DNA of 64,000 nucleotides from Planctellipticum sp942493135 (GCA_942493135.1 OW818684.1:1178001-1242000); one strand, 5' to 3'; positions 42,525 to 54,769 are shown, counted from the stretch's first letter. The notes: generated by a model not told the origin, from the letters alone. Numbers and translations are program-made.

Positions 42525-43889
42525 GTGAAGATCCCTTTTGACGTGACAACTTCCACCCCCCGCCTCCGCCAACTCGACCGCCGGCTCGTCTGGCATCCCT
42601 TCACCGCCATGTCGGCCTGGGAGGACGAAGACTTTCCCGTCATCGCCGCTGCGGAGGGGTTTCACCTCATCGATACCGACGGCCGCCGGTATCTCGACGG
42701 GCACTCCTCGCTGTGGTGCAACGTGCATGGCCATCGCGTGCCGGCGATCGATGCCGCGATCCGCGACCAGCTCGATCGCGTCGCCCACAGCACGCTGCTG
42801 GGACTGGCGAACCTGCCCTCCATCGAACTCGCCGAGCAGCTCGTCCAGCGGGCACCCGCGGGTCTGACGAAGGTTTTTTTCGCCGACTGCGGAGCGGCGG
42901 GCGTCGAAGTCGCGCTGAAAATGGCCTGGCAGTACCACCGCCAGAAACCCAGCCCCGAACCCCGCGATCTGTTCGTCTGCCTGAGTCACGCCTATCACGG
43001 AGATACCGTCGGAACCGTCAGCGTGGGGGGGATCGACGAGTTCCACAGCCTCTTCGGCGGACTGCTGTTTCCCACGTTGCGGATCCCGACGCCATCGATG
43101 CCGGGGCTGGCGCTCGACGACTGCCTGAGGCAAACCGAAGCGATTCTGTCCGCCAACGCCGACCGCATCGCGGGCGTCATCGTGGAACCCCTGGTCCAGG
43201 CGGCGGCGGGAATTCTGGTTCATCCGCCGGGTTATCTACGCGGACTCCGGCAACTGACCGAGCGGCTCGGTCTGCTGCTGATCGCCGACGAAATCGCCGT
43301 CGGCTTCGGCCGGCTCGGGACGCTCTTCGCCTGCGAGCAGGAAGACGTTCACCCCGACATCATGATCCTGTCCAAGGGACTGACCGGCGGCTATCTCCCG
43401 CTCGCTGCCACGTTGACCACCGAAGAGATCTACGAAGCCTTCCTCGGCGACCCGTGGGCCGGCCGGACGTTCTATCACGGGCATACCTACACCGGGAACC
43501 CGCTCGCCTGCGCCGCGGCTCTGGCCTCGCTGACGCTGCTGGAAGAAGACCAGGTCCTGCTCAACGCCCGCAGGATCGAACGAGTTCTGGCCGAAGAGCT
43601 GACGGCGGACGACTCGGCGCCGTGGATGCGGCATGTCGGGGCGTTCCGCCACCGCGGCACAATGGTCGGCATCGATCTTGCCCTCGATCCGGCGAAACAG
43701 ACCCCCTTCCCTCCCGAACGCCGGGCCGGTCACGCCGTCATGCTCGCCTGTCGCGATCGGGGCGTGATTCTGCGCAACATCGGCGACACGGTCGTGCTCT
43801 ATCCGGCTCCAGCGATGCCGGTCGGCCTGGTCCGCGAGCTCTGTCAGACTGTCCGCGAAGCGCTGGCCGGGCTGCGGCCCGATGCGTGA
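42525..43889 (+). CDS. bioA: Adenosylmethionine-8-amino-7-oxononanoate aminotransferase
   Basis: A 454-residue PLP enzyme converting KAPA to DAPA in biotin synthesis using SAM as amino donor. Landmarks: RRLVWHPFTAM, SSLWCNVHGH, VFFADCGAAGVEVALKMAW, SHAYHGDTVG, IADEIAVGFGRLG, the PLP lysine Lys284 in LSKGLTGGYLPLAATL and HGHTYTGNPLACAAA. The frame begins with GTG at 42525, immediately after the right arm of the inverted repeat, and another GTG is at 42543; no ribosome-binding sequence precedes either, so the native leader may have been replaced by the element. No other biotin gene is in the window. Confidence 0.88.
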   Translation: MKIPFDVTTSTPRLRQLDRRLVWHPFTAMSAWEDEDFPVIAAAEGFHLIDTDGRRYLDGHSSLWCNVHGHRVPAIDAAIRDQLDRVAHSTLLGLANLPSIELAEQLVQRAPAGLTKVFFADCGAAGVEVALKMAWQYHRQKPSPEPRDLFVCLSHAYHGDTVGTVSVGGIDEFHSLFGGLLFPTLRIPTPSMPGLALDDCLRQTEAILSANADRIAGVIVEPLVQAAAGILVHPPGYLRGLRQLTERLGLLLIADEIAVGFGRLGTLFACEQEDVHPDIMILSKGLTGGYLPLAATLTTEEIYEAFLGDPWAGRTFYHGHTYTGNPLACAAALASLTLLEEDQVLLNARRIERVLAEELTADDSAPWMRHVGAFRHRGTMVGIDLALDPAKQTPFPPERRAGHAVMLACRDRGVILRNIGDTVVLYPAPAMPVGLVRELCQTVREALAGLRPDA

Positions 43890-44051
43890 ACCAAACGCAA
43901 TTCTTCAGCCACTGCTCGCTGGGCCGCAGCGCGGCCGAAACGATGAATTCTCCGCGAAGACCAGGCGAGGAGACTGGCCGACGATAGACATTCGAGTCGC
44001 AAGACGTCGATAATTTCAAGGCGTCTCTCTCTGCTCTCCAAGGCTCTTCCG

Positions 44052-44597
44052 ATGTCCGAGATCGTCGACCAGATCAGCACCGTTTTCGCCGAAAAAGGAC
44101 ACCGCCACTACGGCGAGAACGTCTCGGAACTGGAACACGCCCTCCAGACCGCGGCCTTCGCCCGGCAGTTCGGCGAGTCCGACGCCGTCGTGCTGGCCTG
44201 CCTTTTGCACGACTATGGTCATCTGCTCCACAACCTGGGCGAGACCATCGCGAACGATGGAATCGACGCTCAGCACGAAGAACTGGGTGCGGAGCTGCTG
44301 CAGGAGAATTTTCCGCCGGAAATCGTTGAGCCGGTCCGGCTGCACGTCGCCGCCAAGCGCTACCTGTGCGGCAAGGACCCGAAGTACCTGGAAGGGCTGT
44401 CCCCCTCATCGCAGCTCAGCCTGCAGCTCCAGGGGGGACCGATGACCGCGGACGAGCTTCGCGAATTCGAATCGCATCCGCACTTCGAGGCGGCTGTCCG
44501 AGTGCGGCGGTACGACGACATGGGCAAGGTCCCCGGCATGGAGACGCCGGGACTCGACGCCTATCGGGAACTGATCGCGGAGTTCGCCGTTCTCTGA
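44052..44597 (+). CDS. HD-domain oxygenase of the PhnZ family
   Basis: A 181-residue HD-fold protein matching the phosphonate-operon HDIG family. Counting from the ATG, metal-ligand candidates are His29, His53-Asp54 (LLHDYGH), His57, His75, His98, Lys102 and Asp155; their spacing fits PhnZ as I recall it, as does the YGE motif at residues 20-22. PhnZ is a mixed-valent di-iron oxygenase that splits 2-amino-1-hydroxyethylphosphonate into glycine and phosphate. Its usual partner PhnY is absent here. The gene follows bioA and converges on the RuBisCO-like/cupin gene. Substrate therefore open. Confidence 0.8.
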   Translation: MSEIVDQISTVFAEKGHRHYGENVSELEHALQTAAFARQFGESDAVVLACLLHDYGHLLHNLGETIANDGIDAQHEELGAELLQENFPPEIVEPVRLHVAAKRYLCGKDPKYLEGLSPSSQLSLQLQGGPMTADELREFESHPHFEAAVRVRRYDDMGKVPGMETPGLDAYRELIAEFAVL

Positions 44598-44621
44598 TCG
44601 TCAGACCGCGGATGCAAATTC

Positions 44622-44710
44622 GGGTGGCGCGTCCCTGAGTCTGCGAAGGGCGTGTCTTCGATACGGACGGATAAAAACCACGCCCACCGCAGACTCTGGG
44701 CGTGCCACCC
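44622..44710. repeat. Second inverted-repeat element, related to 42359-42524
   Basis: Arms at 44622-44654 and 44679-44710 are imperfect reverse complements; the right arm ends ACTCTGGGCGTGCCACCC, as does the right arm of the first element. The internal spacer is only 24 bases. The two elements bracket bioA and the HD gene. Confidence 0.75.
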
Positions 44711-44805
44711 TGGCTCCCGCGGCGGCGATCTTCAGCCGCTGGCCAGGCCATTGAGAATTCGCCTAGTAGCCTCAGTCTTCCTCAACGCTGAACCCTCAAC
44801 GGCCC

Positions 44806-46389
44806 CTACGGGGCCTGCGGCTTGTCCCGCTCGCGATCCACGATGCAGAAAAACCCGAACGGCTCTGCGTGCGGATTCCGCAACTGGTGGACCTGCAAAG
44901 GCGGGACGTAGGCGACGTCGAACTCACCCAGCGATAGTTCGCTCTCGCCGCTCTGCAGCACGCCGCGCCCTCGCACCGTGATCACTACGTGCGTGTGAGC
45001 GTGCTTTTCCAGACTGGAATGGCCGCCCGGGCCGATCTCAAAGTACCGCAGGTCGAACGCCGTCCGCTCGCCGGCCCGGCCGATCAGCTCGGTCCGTCGG
45101 ACATCGCGAAACGGCAGCGCGCCGTTCTCTTTGTAGGGGGTCTCCGGCCGGCCAGTCCAACGGAAATTCGCCATGTGCTGCAAATGCTCCAGCATCTGCA
45201 GGGGGCCGTTGATCGACGGCAACTCGCAAGCCGAGACGATCGACGACTCCTCGGGCGCCTCCAGCCGCTGCTGCGGAAACACCCGTTCGATCGCCTCGCG
45301 AAATTTCGCCGTGCTGAGGGCCAGGTCCGTCGAGTGCGACAGGAGCTTGCCGCCGATCAGGAACATGGAATCCGCGCCGTAAGCCTCAGCCATGGCAGGA
45401 ATGGTTTCGAATGACATCCCTCCCGCCGGAGCGGGAATCGCCGGAGCCAGATTCCCCAGAGGCGCGCGGGCGTGATCGACGATCTGCCGGCAGTCTTCCC
45501 GCGTGAACGAGAACCGCCCCCCCACGTTGGGAAAAATCGTCCCGTCGCAGCCAGCCAGACGAAAGATCGTCCCCAGCAGCAGCCCCGGCTCGATGCCGTG
45601 TCCGCGATCCTGAAAATAGACGCCGGAGAAAGTCGGATGCGCCAGGAACCACAGCGGGGATTTGGCGGCGAGATGTCGCTGCAGGTCAAGTCCCAGCAGC
45701 AGCGGAGCGGACAGCACGCCCCGTACGCCGATCCGAACGAGAAACTCGATCCGCTCTTCCAGTTCCCCGACCGGGGCCGAAAGATTCGGCAGGTAGTAGC
45801 ACGGTCGGCCCGACTTCGCGGAACCTTCCAGCACACCCGCCTGGCAGCGTTCGACCCGCTCGCGAAACGCAGCGAAATTCGCCTCGACCAGGTTGTGATC
45901 GTCCTTGACGACGTCCCCGCCCCCCGCCGCAAAATCGCGGGCCAGCTTCGCGAGCTGGTCGGGAGTGGAACCGCGCGGCTTGAGCGCCGTCGCCAGCAGC
46001 GGCCGGCCGAAGACGCCCAGCGCCCGGCGGATGCCGTCAATCCCCGCTTTCGGTCCGGGAAACTGCGCCAGAAACTCCGGCGTCAGCCCCAGCTCCCGCA
46101 GGCAGATGCGCGGCTTGAACGAGATGTTGCCGTAGATCAGATTGAGGAACTGCCCCAATCCCCCGTGCGCCAGTTCCTCGGCGTAGTGAATCCGCACATC
46201 GAACGTGTCGGGCTCGTTCGCGACGGGAGCAATCCCCTCCACGCGACCGACAATCCGTTCCCGGATGCCGGGATCCGTCACCAGTTCTTCGGGGACCTCG
46301 ACCGTCTGCTCCAGGGCAATCGCGCGGCTGACCGCATCAACTTCGGCAGACGGACACTGCACGCGATAGACAGCGGTAAGACGGGCCAT
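44806..46389 (-). CDS. RuBisCO-like protein (form IV) fused to a C-terminal cupin
   Basis: A 527-residue fusion. Residues 1-400 are a RuBisCO large-subunit fold: the phosphate/catalytic lysine region ATALKPRG (Lys137), the metal-site loop GGGDVVKDDHNL with Lys162, Asp163, Asp164 and His165 where true RuBisCO has Glu, FLAHPTFSG, and a loop 6 reading GTIFPNVGGRF that lacks the carboxylase lysine. It is therefore a RuBisCO-like enolase or isomerase, not a CO2 fixer. Residues 430-525 are a cupin: SSLEKHAHTHVVITVRGRG with His463, His465 and His467, and PPLQVHQLRNP. In Rhodospirillum rubrum a RuBisCO-like isomerase and a cupin act in sequence in methylthioadenosine-to-isoprenoid salvage. The start at 46389 gives the normal N-terminus MARLTAVYRV. 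Confidence 0.9.
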   Translation of the reverse strand: MARLTAVYRVQCPSAEVDAVSRAIALEQTVEVPEELVTDPGIRERIVGRVEGIAPVANEPDTFDVRIHYAEELAHGGLGQFLNLIYGNISFKPRICLRELGLTPEFLAQFPGPKAGIDGIRRALGVFGRPLLATALKPRGSTPDQLAKLARDFAAGGGDVVKDDHNLVEANFAAFRERVERCQAGVLEGSAKSGRPCYYLPNLSAPVGELEERIEFLVRIGVRGVLSAPLLLGLDLQRHLAAKSPLWFLAHPTFSGVYFQDRGHGIEPGLLLGTIFRLAGCDGTIFPNVGGRFSFTREDCRQIVDHARAPLGNLAPAIPAPAGGMSFETIPAMAEAYGADSMFLIGGKLLSHSTDLALSTAKFREAIERVFPQQRLEAPEESSIVSACELPSINGPLQMLEHLQHMANFRWTGRPETPYKENGALPFRDVRRTELIGRAGERTAFDLRYFEIGPGGHSSLEKHAHTHVVITVRGRGVLQSGESELSLGEFDVAYVPPLQVHQLRNPHAEPFGFFCIVDRERDKPQAP

Positions 46390-46831
46390 ATTGGCAGGAA
46401 TCTCTGACGGGAGGGCGACCGGCACGGAGGAGGCATAGAGTACCCGCAGCCTTCGCGGAACTTCAATCAACGACGGCTGATCGGTCTCGTCAATTCCTGA
46501 TTTTAGCCGCAGGAACCCGCATTCCAAGCCACGAGATTGCTTCTGAGCCACTGCGCATTCAGTGAACAACCTGAACGGCCCGTCCAAGACAAGCCGTCAA
46601 TGTGGAACCTCACCGCCAAAACCTGTTGAGGACCCCGCAAACCAAGCAAACACGAGGCGTCCGGTTCGACCGAGCCGCCGTGATGCGCCCCTGCCGGGAC
46701 CCAGAATTTCAGCCCGCGGTCAGGGGCGGATCACGGTCGCCCAGAGCGTGAGCTGTGGGCGACAGACGCACCGTCAACATCGCCACGGACCGCTGGCAAC
46801 CACCGACGTTGAAGCTCGAAAGCACCGTCCG
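46390..46831. other. Intergenic region, no gene seen
   Basis: About 440 bases with no recognised gene, riboswitch or terminator. In particular, no SAM riboswitch was seen upstream of the RuBisCO-like gene. Confidence 0.45.
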
Positions 46832-48304
46832 CTACGCCACCCAGTCATGAATCACATTCCCTGCGACCCCCGTCAGCCGGGCGTCGAGGCCCTGGAAGCG
46901 ATGCGTCAGCTTCAGGTGATTCAGACCGAACAGGTGCAGCATCGTGGCGTGGAAGTCGTTGATGTGCACGGGATTCTCAGTGATCGACCAGCCAATCTCG
47001 TCGGTCGCCCCGTAGGTCAGCCCCCCCTTCACGCTGCCTCCCGCCATCCAGACGCTGAATGCGGAGGGATGATGGTCGCGACCCGTCACGCCGCCGCGCC
47101 CTTGGCGATTCTCACCGAGCGGCGTCCGACCGAACTCGCCCGCCCACACAACCAGTGTGTCCTCCAGCAGACCGCGCTGTTTGAGGTCTTTGATGAGGGC
47201 AGCGACCGGCTGATCGGCCATGCCGCAGTTGTGCCCCAGTTCGGCATCCAGATTCGAGTGATGATCCCACGACGCATGGTTGATCTGCACGAACCGTACC
47301 CCCCGCTCGACCAGCCGGCGGGCCAGCAGACAGTCCTGCGCAAACTGCCGGTACTGCCCCGGTCCGCCGCCCCGCGCCTGCCCGGCCGTGCTCGGTTCTT
47401 TGCGTTCCAGACCGTAGGCGTCGATCGTCGCCTTCGTTTCGCCCGACAGGTCAATCAGCTCCGGCGCCGCCGACTGCATCCGGAACCCCAGTTCGTAGCT
47501 GGCGATCCGGCTGGAGATTTCCGGGTCGCGAACGACGTCGTACCGCTGGCGATTGAGCGACCGCAGCGTATCCAGTCCCGCCCGCTGAAGTCCCGCGGAA
47601 ATCCCCGGCGGATTCGCCAGGTTCAGCACCGGATCCCCCTGGTTGCGGAACAGCACCCCGGCGTAGACCGACGGCAGGAAGCCGCTCTGCCACAGCGTCG
47701 CCCCGCCGCTCGTCCCCCGACCGGCGCTCAACACCACAAACCCCGGCAGGTCTTCGCACTCGCTCCCCAGTCCGTAGTTCAACCACGCCCCCGCCGTCGG
47801 CAGACCGAAAAACGGTCGGCCGCAGAGCAGCGACAACTGGGCCGGGTGATGATTGAACTGATCGGTGTGCATCGAACGGATCATCAGCATGTCGTCGGCG
47901 CAGGTCGCCAGGTGCGGCATGAAGTCGCTGAAGACCATCCCGCTCTCGCCGTGCGGCGTAAATTTCCGCGGACTGCCGTACAGGACCGCCGTCTCCTTCT
48001 TGATGAAGGCGAACCGCACGTTCTTCGTCAGCGTCTCTGGCAGCGGCTGCCCGTGCAGCTCGTTGAGCTTCGGTTTTGGGTCGAACAGATCGAGCTGACT
48101 CGGCGCCCCTTCCAGAAAGATGAAAATGCAATTCTTCGCCTTCGGAGCCGCGTGCGAAGGCTTCGGCGCCAGCAGATTGGTCGACGCATCCCCGGCCCGC
48201 CCTTCCCGCTCCATCAGCGACGACAGCGCCGCGAGCCCCAGCCCATAGCCGGAACTCTCCAGAAAATGCCGCCGCGTCAGATTTGTGAGACCATCAGTCC
48301 ACAT
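46832..48304 (-). CDS. DUF1501 protein
   Basis: A 490-residue member of the DUF1501 (alkaline-phosphatase-fold, sulfatase-related) family. A twin-arginine-like export start NLTRRHFLESSGYGLGLAALS suggests Tat transport. Body motifs IFIFLEGAPSQLDLFDPKP, RSMHTDQFNHHPAQL, VQINHASWDHHSNLD, WAGEFGRTPLG and GRDHHPSAFSVWMAGG are standard. ATG at 48304 has GAAGGGG six bases upstream. Enzyme function is unknown; such genes are almost always paired with a DUF1549/DUF1553 gene, as here (48596-51652, same strand, 291 bases upstream). Confidence 0.93.
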   Translation of the reverse strand: MWTDGLTNLTRRHFLESSGYGLGLAALSSLMEREGRAGDASTNLLAPKPSHAAPKAKNCIFIFLEGAPSQLDLFDPKPKLNELHGQPLPETLTKNVRFAFIKKETAVLYGSPRKFTPHGESGMVFSDFMPHLATCADDMLMIRSMHTDQFNHHPAQLSLLCGRPFFGLPTAGAWLNYGLGSECEDLPGFVVLSAGRGTSGGATLWQSGFLPSVYAGVLFRNQGDPVLNLANPPGISAGLQRAGLDTLRSLNRQRYDVVRDPEISSRIASYELGFRMQSAAPELIDLSGETKATIDAYGLERKEPSTAGQARGGGPGQYRQFAQDCLLARRLVERGVRFVQINHASWDHHSNLDAELGHNCGMADQPVAALIKDLKQRGLLEDTLVVWAGEFGRTPLGENRQGRGGVTGRDHHPSAFSVWMAGGSVKGGLTYGATDEIGWSITENPVHINDFHATMLHLFGLNHLKLTHRFQGLDARLTGVAGNVIHDWVA

Positions 48305-48595
48305 CACACACCCCTTCGGGGAAAATCCGAAATCCGAAATCCGAAACAAACCTCAAAACTGAAATTCAAACCAAAAAGACGTCACCACGAATGACACGAA
48401 TCAGCACGAATTGCAGACAAGAAAACTCAATCAATCCCGTTCAACTCTTCGCTCCATTCTCCAATCCTTTCCGTGACTTTCGTGCCCTCCGTGGTTCAAT
48501 CTCCTTCCGATCTTTTCTCATTCATTCGTGCCCATTCGTGTCATTCGTGGTTCCCGTTCTTCGTCTTCTCCGCGTCACTGCGGTCAAACTCAACT

Positions 48596-51652
<3,057 letters not shown>

Positions 51653-52031
51653 CCGGCACCTCGCTTAAACGGTTGTCGATGCGATTATCGCCGGGCGGGA
51701 GGCAGGGAGCAACCGGATTTGGAAAAGCGAACCCGCAAACCCCTCCCTCCCTTCGAGGAAGTTTGAGGCTTCGAGGTCGATGCTGGATGAAGACCGCCGT
51801 GTGGACCGCTCGACACGGAAGCTCCTCTCCGTGCCCGCAAGTTCAAGTGACTGAGATTGTCGGGCTGGAGAGCGATTCGGGAATTATGCCGTGTGGAGGT
51901 GCTCGCCCGCCTGCCGGCGGTGCATCGTCCGTGGCTGGTCGAGACGGCCGCTTCGGACACCCTCCCGGAGGAAATGTCCAGTTCTTTCGGCGAATTGGAT
52001 TCGAGATCCTGATCCGGTGGAGAGACAGATC
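51653..52031. other. Divergent intergenic region, no gene seen
   Basis: About 380 bases ahead of the DUF1549/DUF1553 gene and the SIMPL-domain gene. No clear promoter box or RNA gene. Confidence 0.4.
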
Positions 52032-53057
52032 GTGAAGACGTTTAATGGCATCACACGGATTGCGGCTGCGCTTTGCGCAGCGTTGGCTGCCTCTGAAGTC
52101 GGGGTGGCGCAATCGCCCGAAGTCGGGGTTGCGGGGACCGTGAGCGTGAGCGGGGCTGCGGAACTGACAAAGGCCCCGGATCAGCTTCGACTGCAATTGC
52201 GGTTGTTCGCGAAAGGATCGGATATCTCGTCCGCGCGCACACAGCTCAGAGCGGTCGAGACGGAAGCTGTCGCGAAGCTCGTCGAACTTGGAGCTGAAAA
52301 GGAATCCGTCGTGATCGGCGAGCCCGCAGTCAGTTCGTTCAAACTGCCGTTCCAGCAACAGTTGCAGCAACGACTCGACCAGCGCCGCATGGAGCTCGGC
52401 AGAAACCCGGCCCCCAAGAGCAAACCATTCCCGGAACTCCCGGTGATCCTCGAAGTCTACATGCTGACTCAGTGGAAACTCGCCCCCGACAAGGAACCGC
52501 AACTCTTCGCCCATCAAATCCACGAGGCTACGAGAAAGCAGGCCCTGCAACTGACCGGAGTCGGCGATTTGTTCAAGGTGAGTCAGGAGGAACAGGAGTT
52601 GGGCGAGTTGCTGGGGATTAACACGAATCGAGAGGAATTTGCAACTCCCGATGTCAGCACTCTCATGCGAGGCGGGTATCCCTTCAACCAGTCGATGATT
52701 GACGTTCGGCTGTTCCAGGTGGCCAAGGTGACGAAGCCGGAACGGCTCGTACTCTTCAAAGAAGCATTTCGCAAAGCGAAATCAGATGCAACTGACCTCG
52801 CTCAGGCTGCGGAATCGTCGCTCGGAGGGCTGATCTCTCTGAACAACTCCTCCGGTCAGCAGAATCAGGCGTTTGGCCCCGGTTATTACAACTATGGTCC
52901 TATGGCACAGCCGCCTCAGGTCTGGACGGACACGGACACCGAGTTTGAGGTCGTTCGCCCCGTCCAGCCGGCAAACAACGACGGACCGCAGAATCGTCAG
53001 GAGCCGCTGAAGTACCGCGTCACCGTCAATGCGGTCTTCCGACTGCAGACGCATTGA
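52032..53057 (+). CDS. SIMPL (DUF541) domain periplasmic protein
   Basis: A 341-residue protein with a signal peptide (FNGITRIAAALCAALAASEVGVAQ) and a DUF541/SIMPL domain: GTVSVSGAAELTKAPDQLRLQLRLFAKG at the N-terminal strand (read in parts), then the ALQLTGVGDL and LFKEAFRKAKSDATDLAQA helix typical of BP26/SIMPL proteins. These form channel-shaped oligomers; roles are unclear. The start is a GTG at 52032 preceded by GGAGAGA. A Tyr/Pro/Gly-rich stretch GPGYYNYGPMAQPPQ interrupts the C-terminal part. No neighbour suggests a pathway. Confidence 0.82.
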   Translation: MKTFNGITRIAAALCAALAASEVGVAQSPEVGVAGTVSVSGAAELTKAPDQLRLQLRLFAKGSDISSARTQLRAVETEAVAKLVELGAEKESVVIGEPAVSSFKLPFQQQLQQRLDQRRMELGRNPAPKSKPFPELPVILEVYMLTQWKLAPDKEPQLFAHQIHEATRKQALQLTGVGDLFKVSQEEQELGELLGINTNREEFATPDVSTLMRGGYPFNQSMIDVRLFQVAKVTKPERLVLFKEAFRKAKSDATDLAQAAESSLGGLISLNNSSGQQNQAFGPGYYNYGPMAQPPQVWTDTDTEFEVVRPVQPANNDGPQNRQEPLKYRVTVNAVFRLQTH

Positions 53058-53150
53058 GACCGCCGCCGAAAGCGCTGAAGCCAGTCGACTTTCTGCGACT
53101 CCGCCGGATTCGAAATGCAACCTTCAGCTCGGAGGACTGACAGAGTGTGG

Positions 53151-53185
53151 CCGGGGGTTGAGGTGCAAAGCGACGACACCCCCGG
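53151..53185. repeat. Hairpin repeat similar to that at 2690-2718
   Basis: Stem CCGGGGGT/ACCCCCGG with a 19-base loop whose sequence (TGAGGTGCAAAGCGACGAC) echoes the loop TGAGCGCAGCGAC of the copy near 2.7 kb. Confidence 0.65.
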
Positions 53186-53330
53186 TCGCCCCTCCCGGTG
53201 ACGTCGCAACTCCGTTCGGCGCAGGATTTGCGCGTGGCGCCGACAATCTCGGGAGACTGTCAGAATGGCAAGGTGGCGGCGGAAATTGCTGGAGGAATCG
53301 CAGGTTGACCTGCAGGGTCCCCGCCAGGTC

Positions 53331-53360
53331 CGGCCGATGCGGCCGATGCGGCCGATGCGG
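53331..53360. repeat. Three tandem copies of a 9-base unit
   Basis: CGGCCGATG is repeated three times without error, then a partial CGG. Confidence 0.85.
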
Positions 53361-53735
53361 CTGGAGATCGTCTGCACGAGCGATCGCGACGGCAAGCCGA
53401 CCGAGCGGACGTTCGAAGAGATTCCGTTCTCCCTTGCTCGGCTGGGTCAGCGACGACGAACTGGACGCCCGCCTGGCGACCCTCGGGAAATTGCCAGTTT
53501 CGCGAAAATCACCCGCGATGCGAATTCTGCGCGGCCGTGGCGGTCGACGCTGCGCGGCGTGTAGTCGGCCAATCGCCGCCACATTCACTGCCGCGCCCCG
53601 AATCGCCGTACCGAACGCGATCCTTCCGATCACCAAGCCCGGTCAAATGCTGTGCCGAACAGGATTGAGCGTCCGCGTTGGGAGAGGTTCGGGGTGAGGG
53701 TCTTCATGGAACAGGCCCGGCCGCAGTTCGCCATC

Positions 53736-54599
53736 CTACATCCCCCCGTACCGCACCAGATACCAGTTTTCCTTCAGTCGGTAGTACCGCGAGACTGGCG
53801 GCGAACGAATGCCATAGAAAACCTGCAGATGGGCAGCAGGCAACGTGCCGTGAGGATGATATTCGACCGACAATTCAAAGGCCGCCGCCAGACTGAAGGC
53901 AATGACTCCGTTGGCTCGTCGCGTGACTAACGGACCCATTGCTTCGCGAAACGAATAGCGTTCACGATCCTCACGCACCACGAGACCGTCGGGAAAGCGT
54001 TTGACATCCACGCCAACCAAGAGATCCGGCGGAACCCTCCCCGACTCCGTCGGCCACTCCCGGCTCAGCGCCAGCCCCGCCGCTTCGATCCGCGGAAAGA
54101 TCGCCGCCACCTGCCGCCGGGCTCGCCAGTCATCCACCAGCGTCTGCGTCCCGCACAGCAGCCCCCAGCCGATAACCAACCCAATGGCCGCAAGCATCCG
54201 CCGCGACGATTTCTTCGGCCAGAACGCCAGAACCGCCAGCAGAGCCGTGGCCGCGACGCCCGCCCAGACGAGGACATGCAGGGCAATCACGCGCTTGCCG
54301 AGCCCATCCCAGCGAATCGCGCGCTGGGGATCACTCAGCCCCAGATCGCCCCCCAGATTCGGACCGGCCAGGAGCATCTGCTTCAGTCCCAGCGAGACCT
54401 CCCATTGCAGCAGGGCCGGCCGGAAGCTGGCGTCGTTCGCCGACCAGACAAAGAGAGAAGCGATGCACAGTCCGGCCAGCGCACCAGAAGCGATGGCCCA
54501 GAACCGGCTCAATCGAATCAGCGATCGCCGCGACGGCACGGGGAGGGAATCATTCACGGCGTAGATCGAGTACGGGGCGACAGGGTTCGCAGCGTCCAT
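53736..54599 (-). CDS. Membrane protein of unknown function
   Basis: A 287-residue protein with three hydrophobic segments (FWAIASGALAGLCIASLFVW, VIALHVLVWAGVAATALLAV, MLAAIGLVIGWGLLCG) followed by a soluble C-terminal half of about 130 residues containing REWPTESGRVPPDLL and the Tyr-rich end SRYYRLKENWYLVRYGGM. I do not recognise the family. The ATG at 54599 is chosen because it begins just before the first helix; the open frame upstream is unlike protein. It lies 170 bases after the next minus-strand membrane protein. Confidence 0.6.
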   Translation of the reverse strand: MDAANPVAPYSIYAVNDSLPVPSRRSLIRLSRFWAIASGALAGLCIASLFVWSANDASFRPALLQWEVSLGLKQMLLAGPNLGGDLGLSDPQRAIRWDGLGKRVIALHVLVWAGVAATALLAVLAFWPKKSSRRMLAAIGLVIGWGLLCGTQTLVDDWRARRQVAAIFPRIEAAGLALSREWPTESGRVPPDLLVGVDVKRFPDGLVVREDRERYSFREAMGPLVTRRANGVIAFSLAAAFELSVEYHPHGTLPAAHLQVFYGIRSPPVSRYYRLKENWYLVRYGGM

Positions 54600-54769
54600 G
54601 ACGCTGCCTGGACGTACCCAAGGACAACGGAACCCAACCATTGTCGGTTCATGAAATCGACCGACGAAACTGCGTTCATCGATGAAACGCGGTTCTGCAG
54701 GCGAATCGTCAACCCAGGCCAACATGTGCGGTGGGCGATGCCGGCGATGAAATCTCCCCGCGACAGCCA

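Larger units (their letters stand above)
53058..53735. other. Intergenic region with repeats, no convincing gene
   Basis: Contains the hairpin at 53151-53185 and a short tandem repeat at 53331-53360. A 99-codon plus-strand frame at 53265 passes through the tandem repeat and was not accepted as a gene. Confidence 0.4.

Noticed and set aside
44806..46389. Reading the RuBisCO-like protein as a true carbon-fixing RuBisCO
   Set aside because: The loop 6 lysine is missing and the metal loop reads KDDH rather than KDDE, so carboxylase activity is not expected.
46390..46831. Possible SAM riboswitch upstream of the RuBisCO-like/cupin gene
   Set aside because: No aptamer core of any SAM class could be read in the region.
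53265..53564. Plus-strand frame of 99 codons passing through the 9-base tandem repeat
   Set aside because: Composition is arginine-heavy and repetitive, with no motif; a possible GGGAGA ribosome site alone is not enough.
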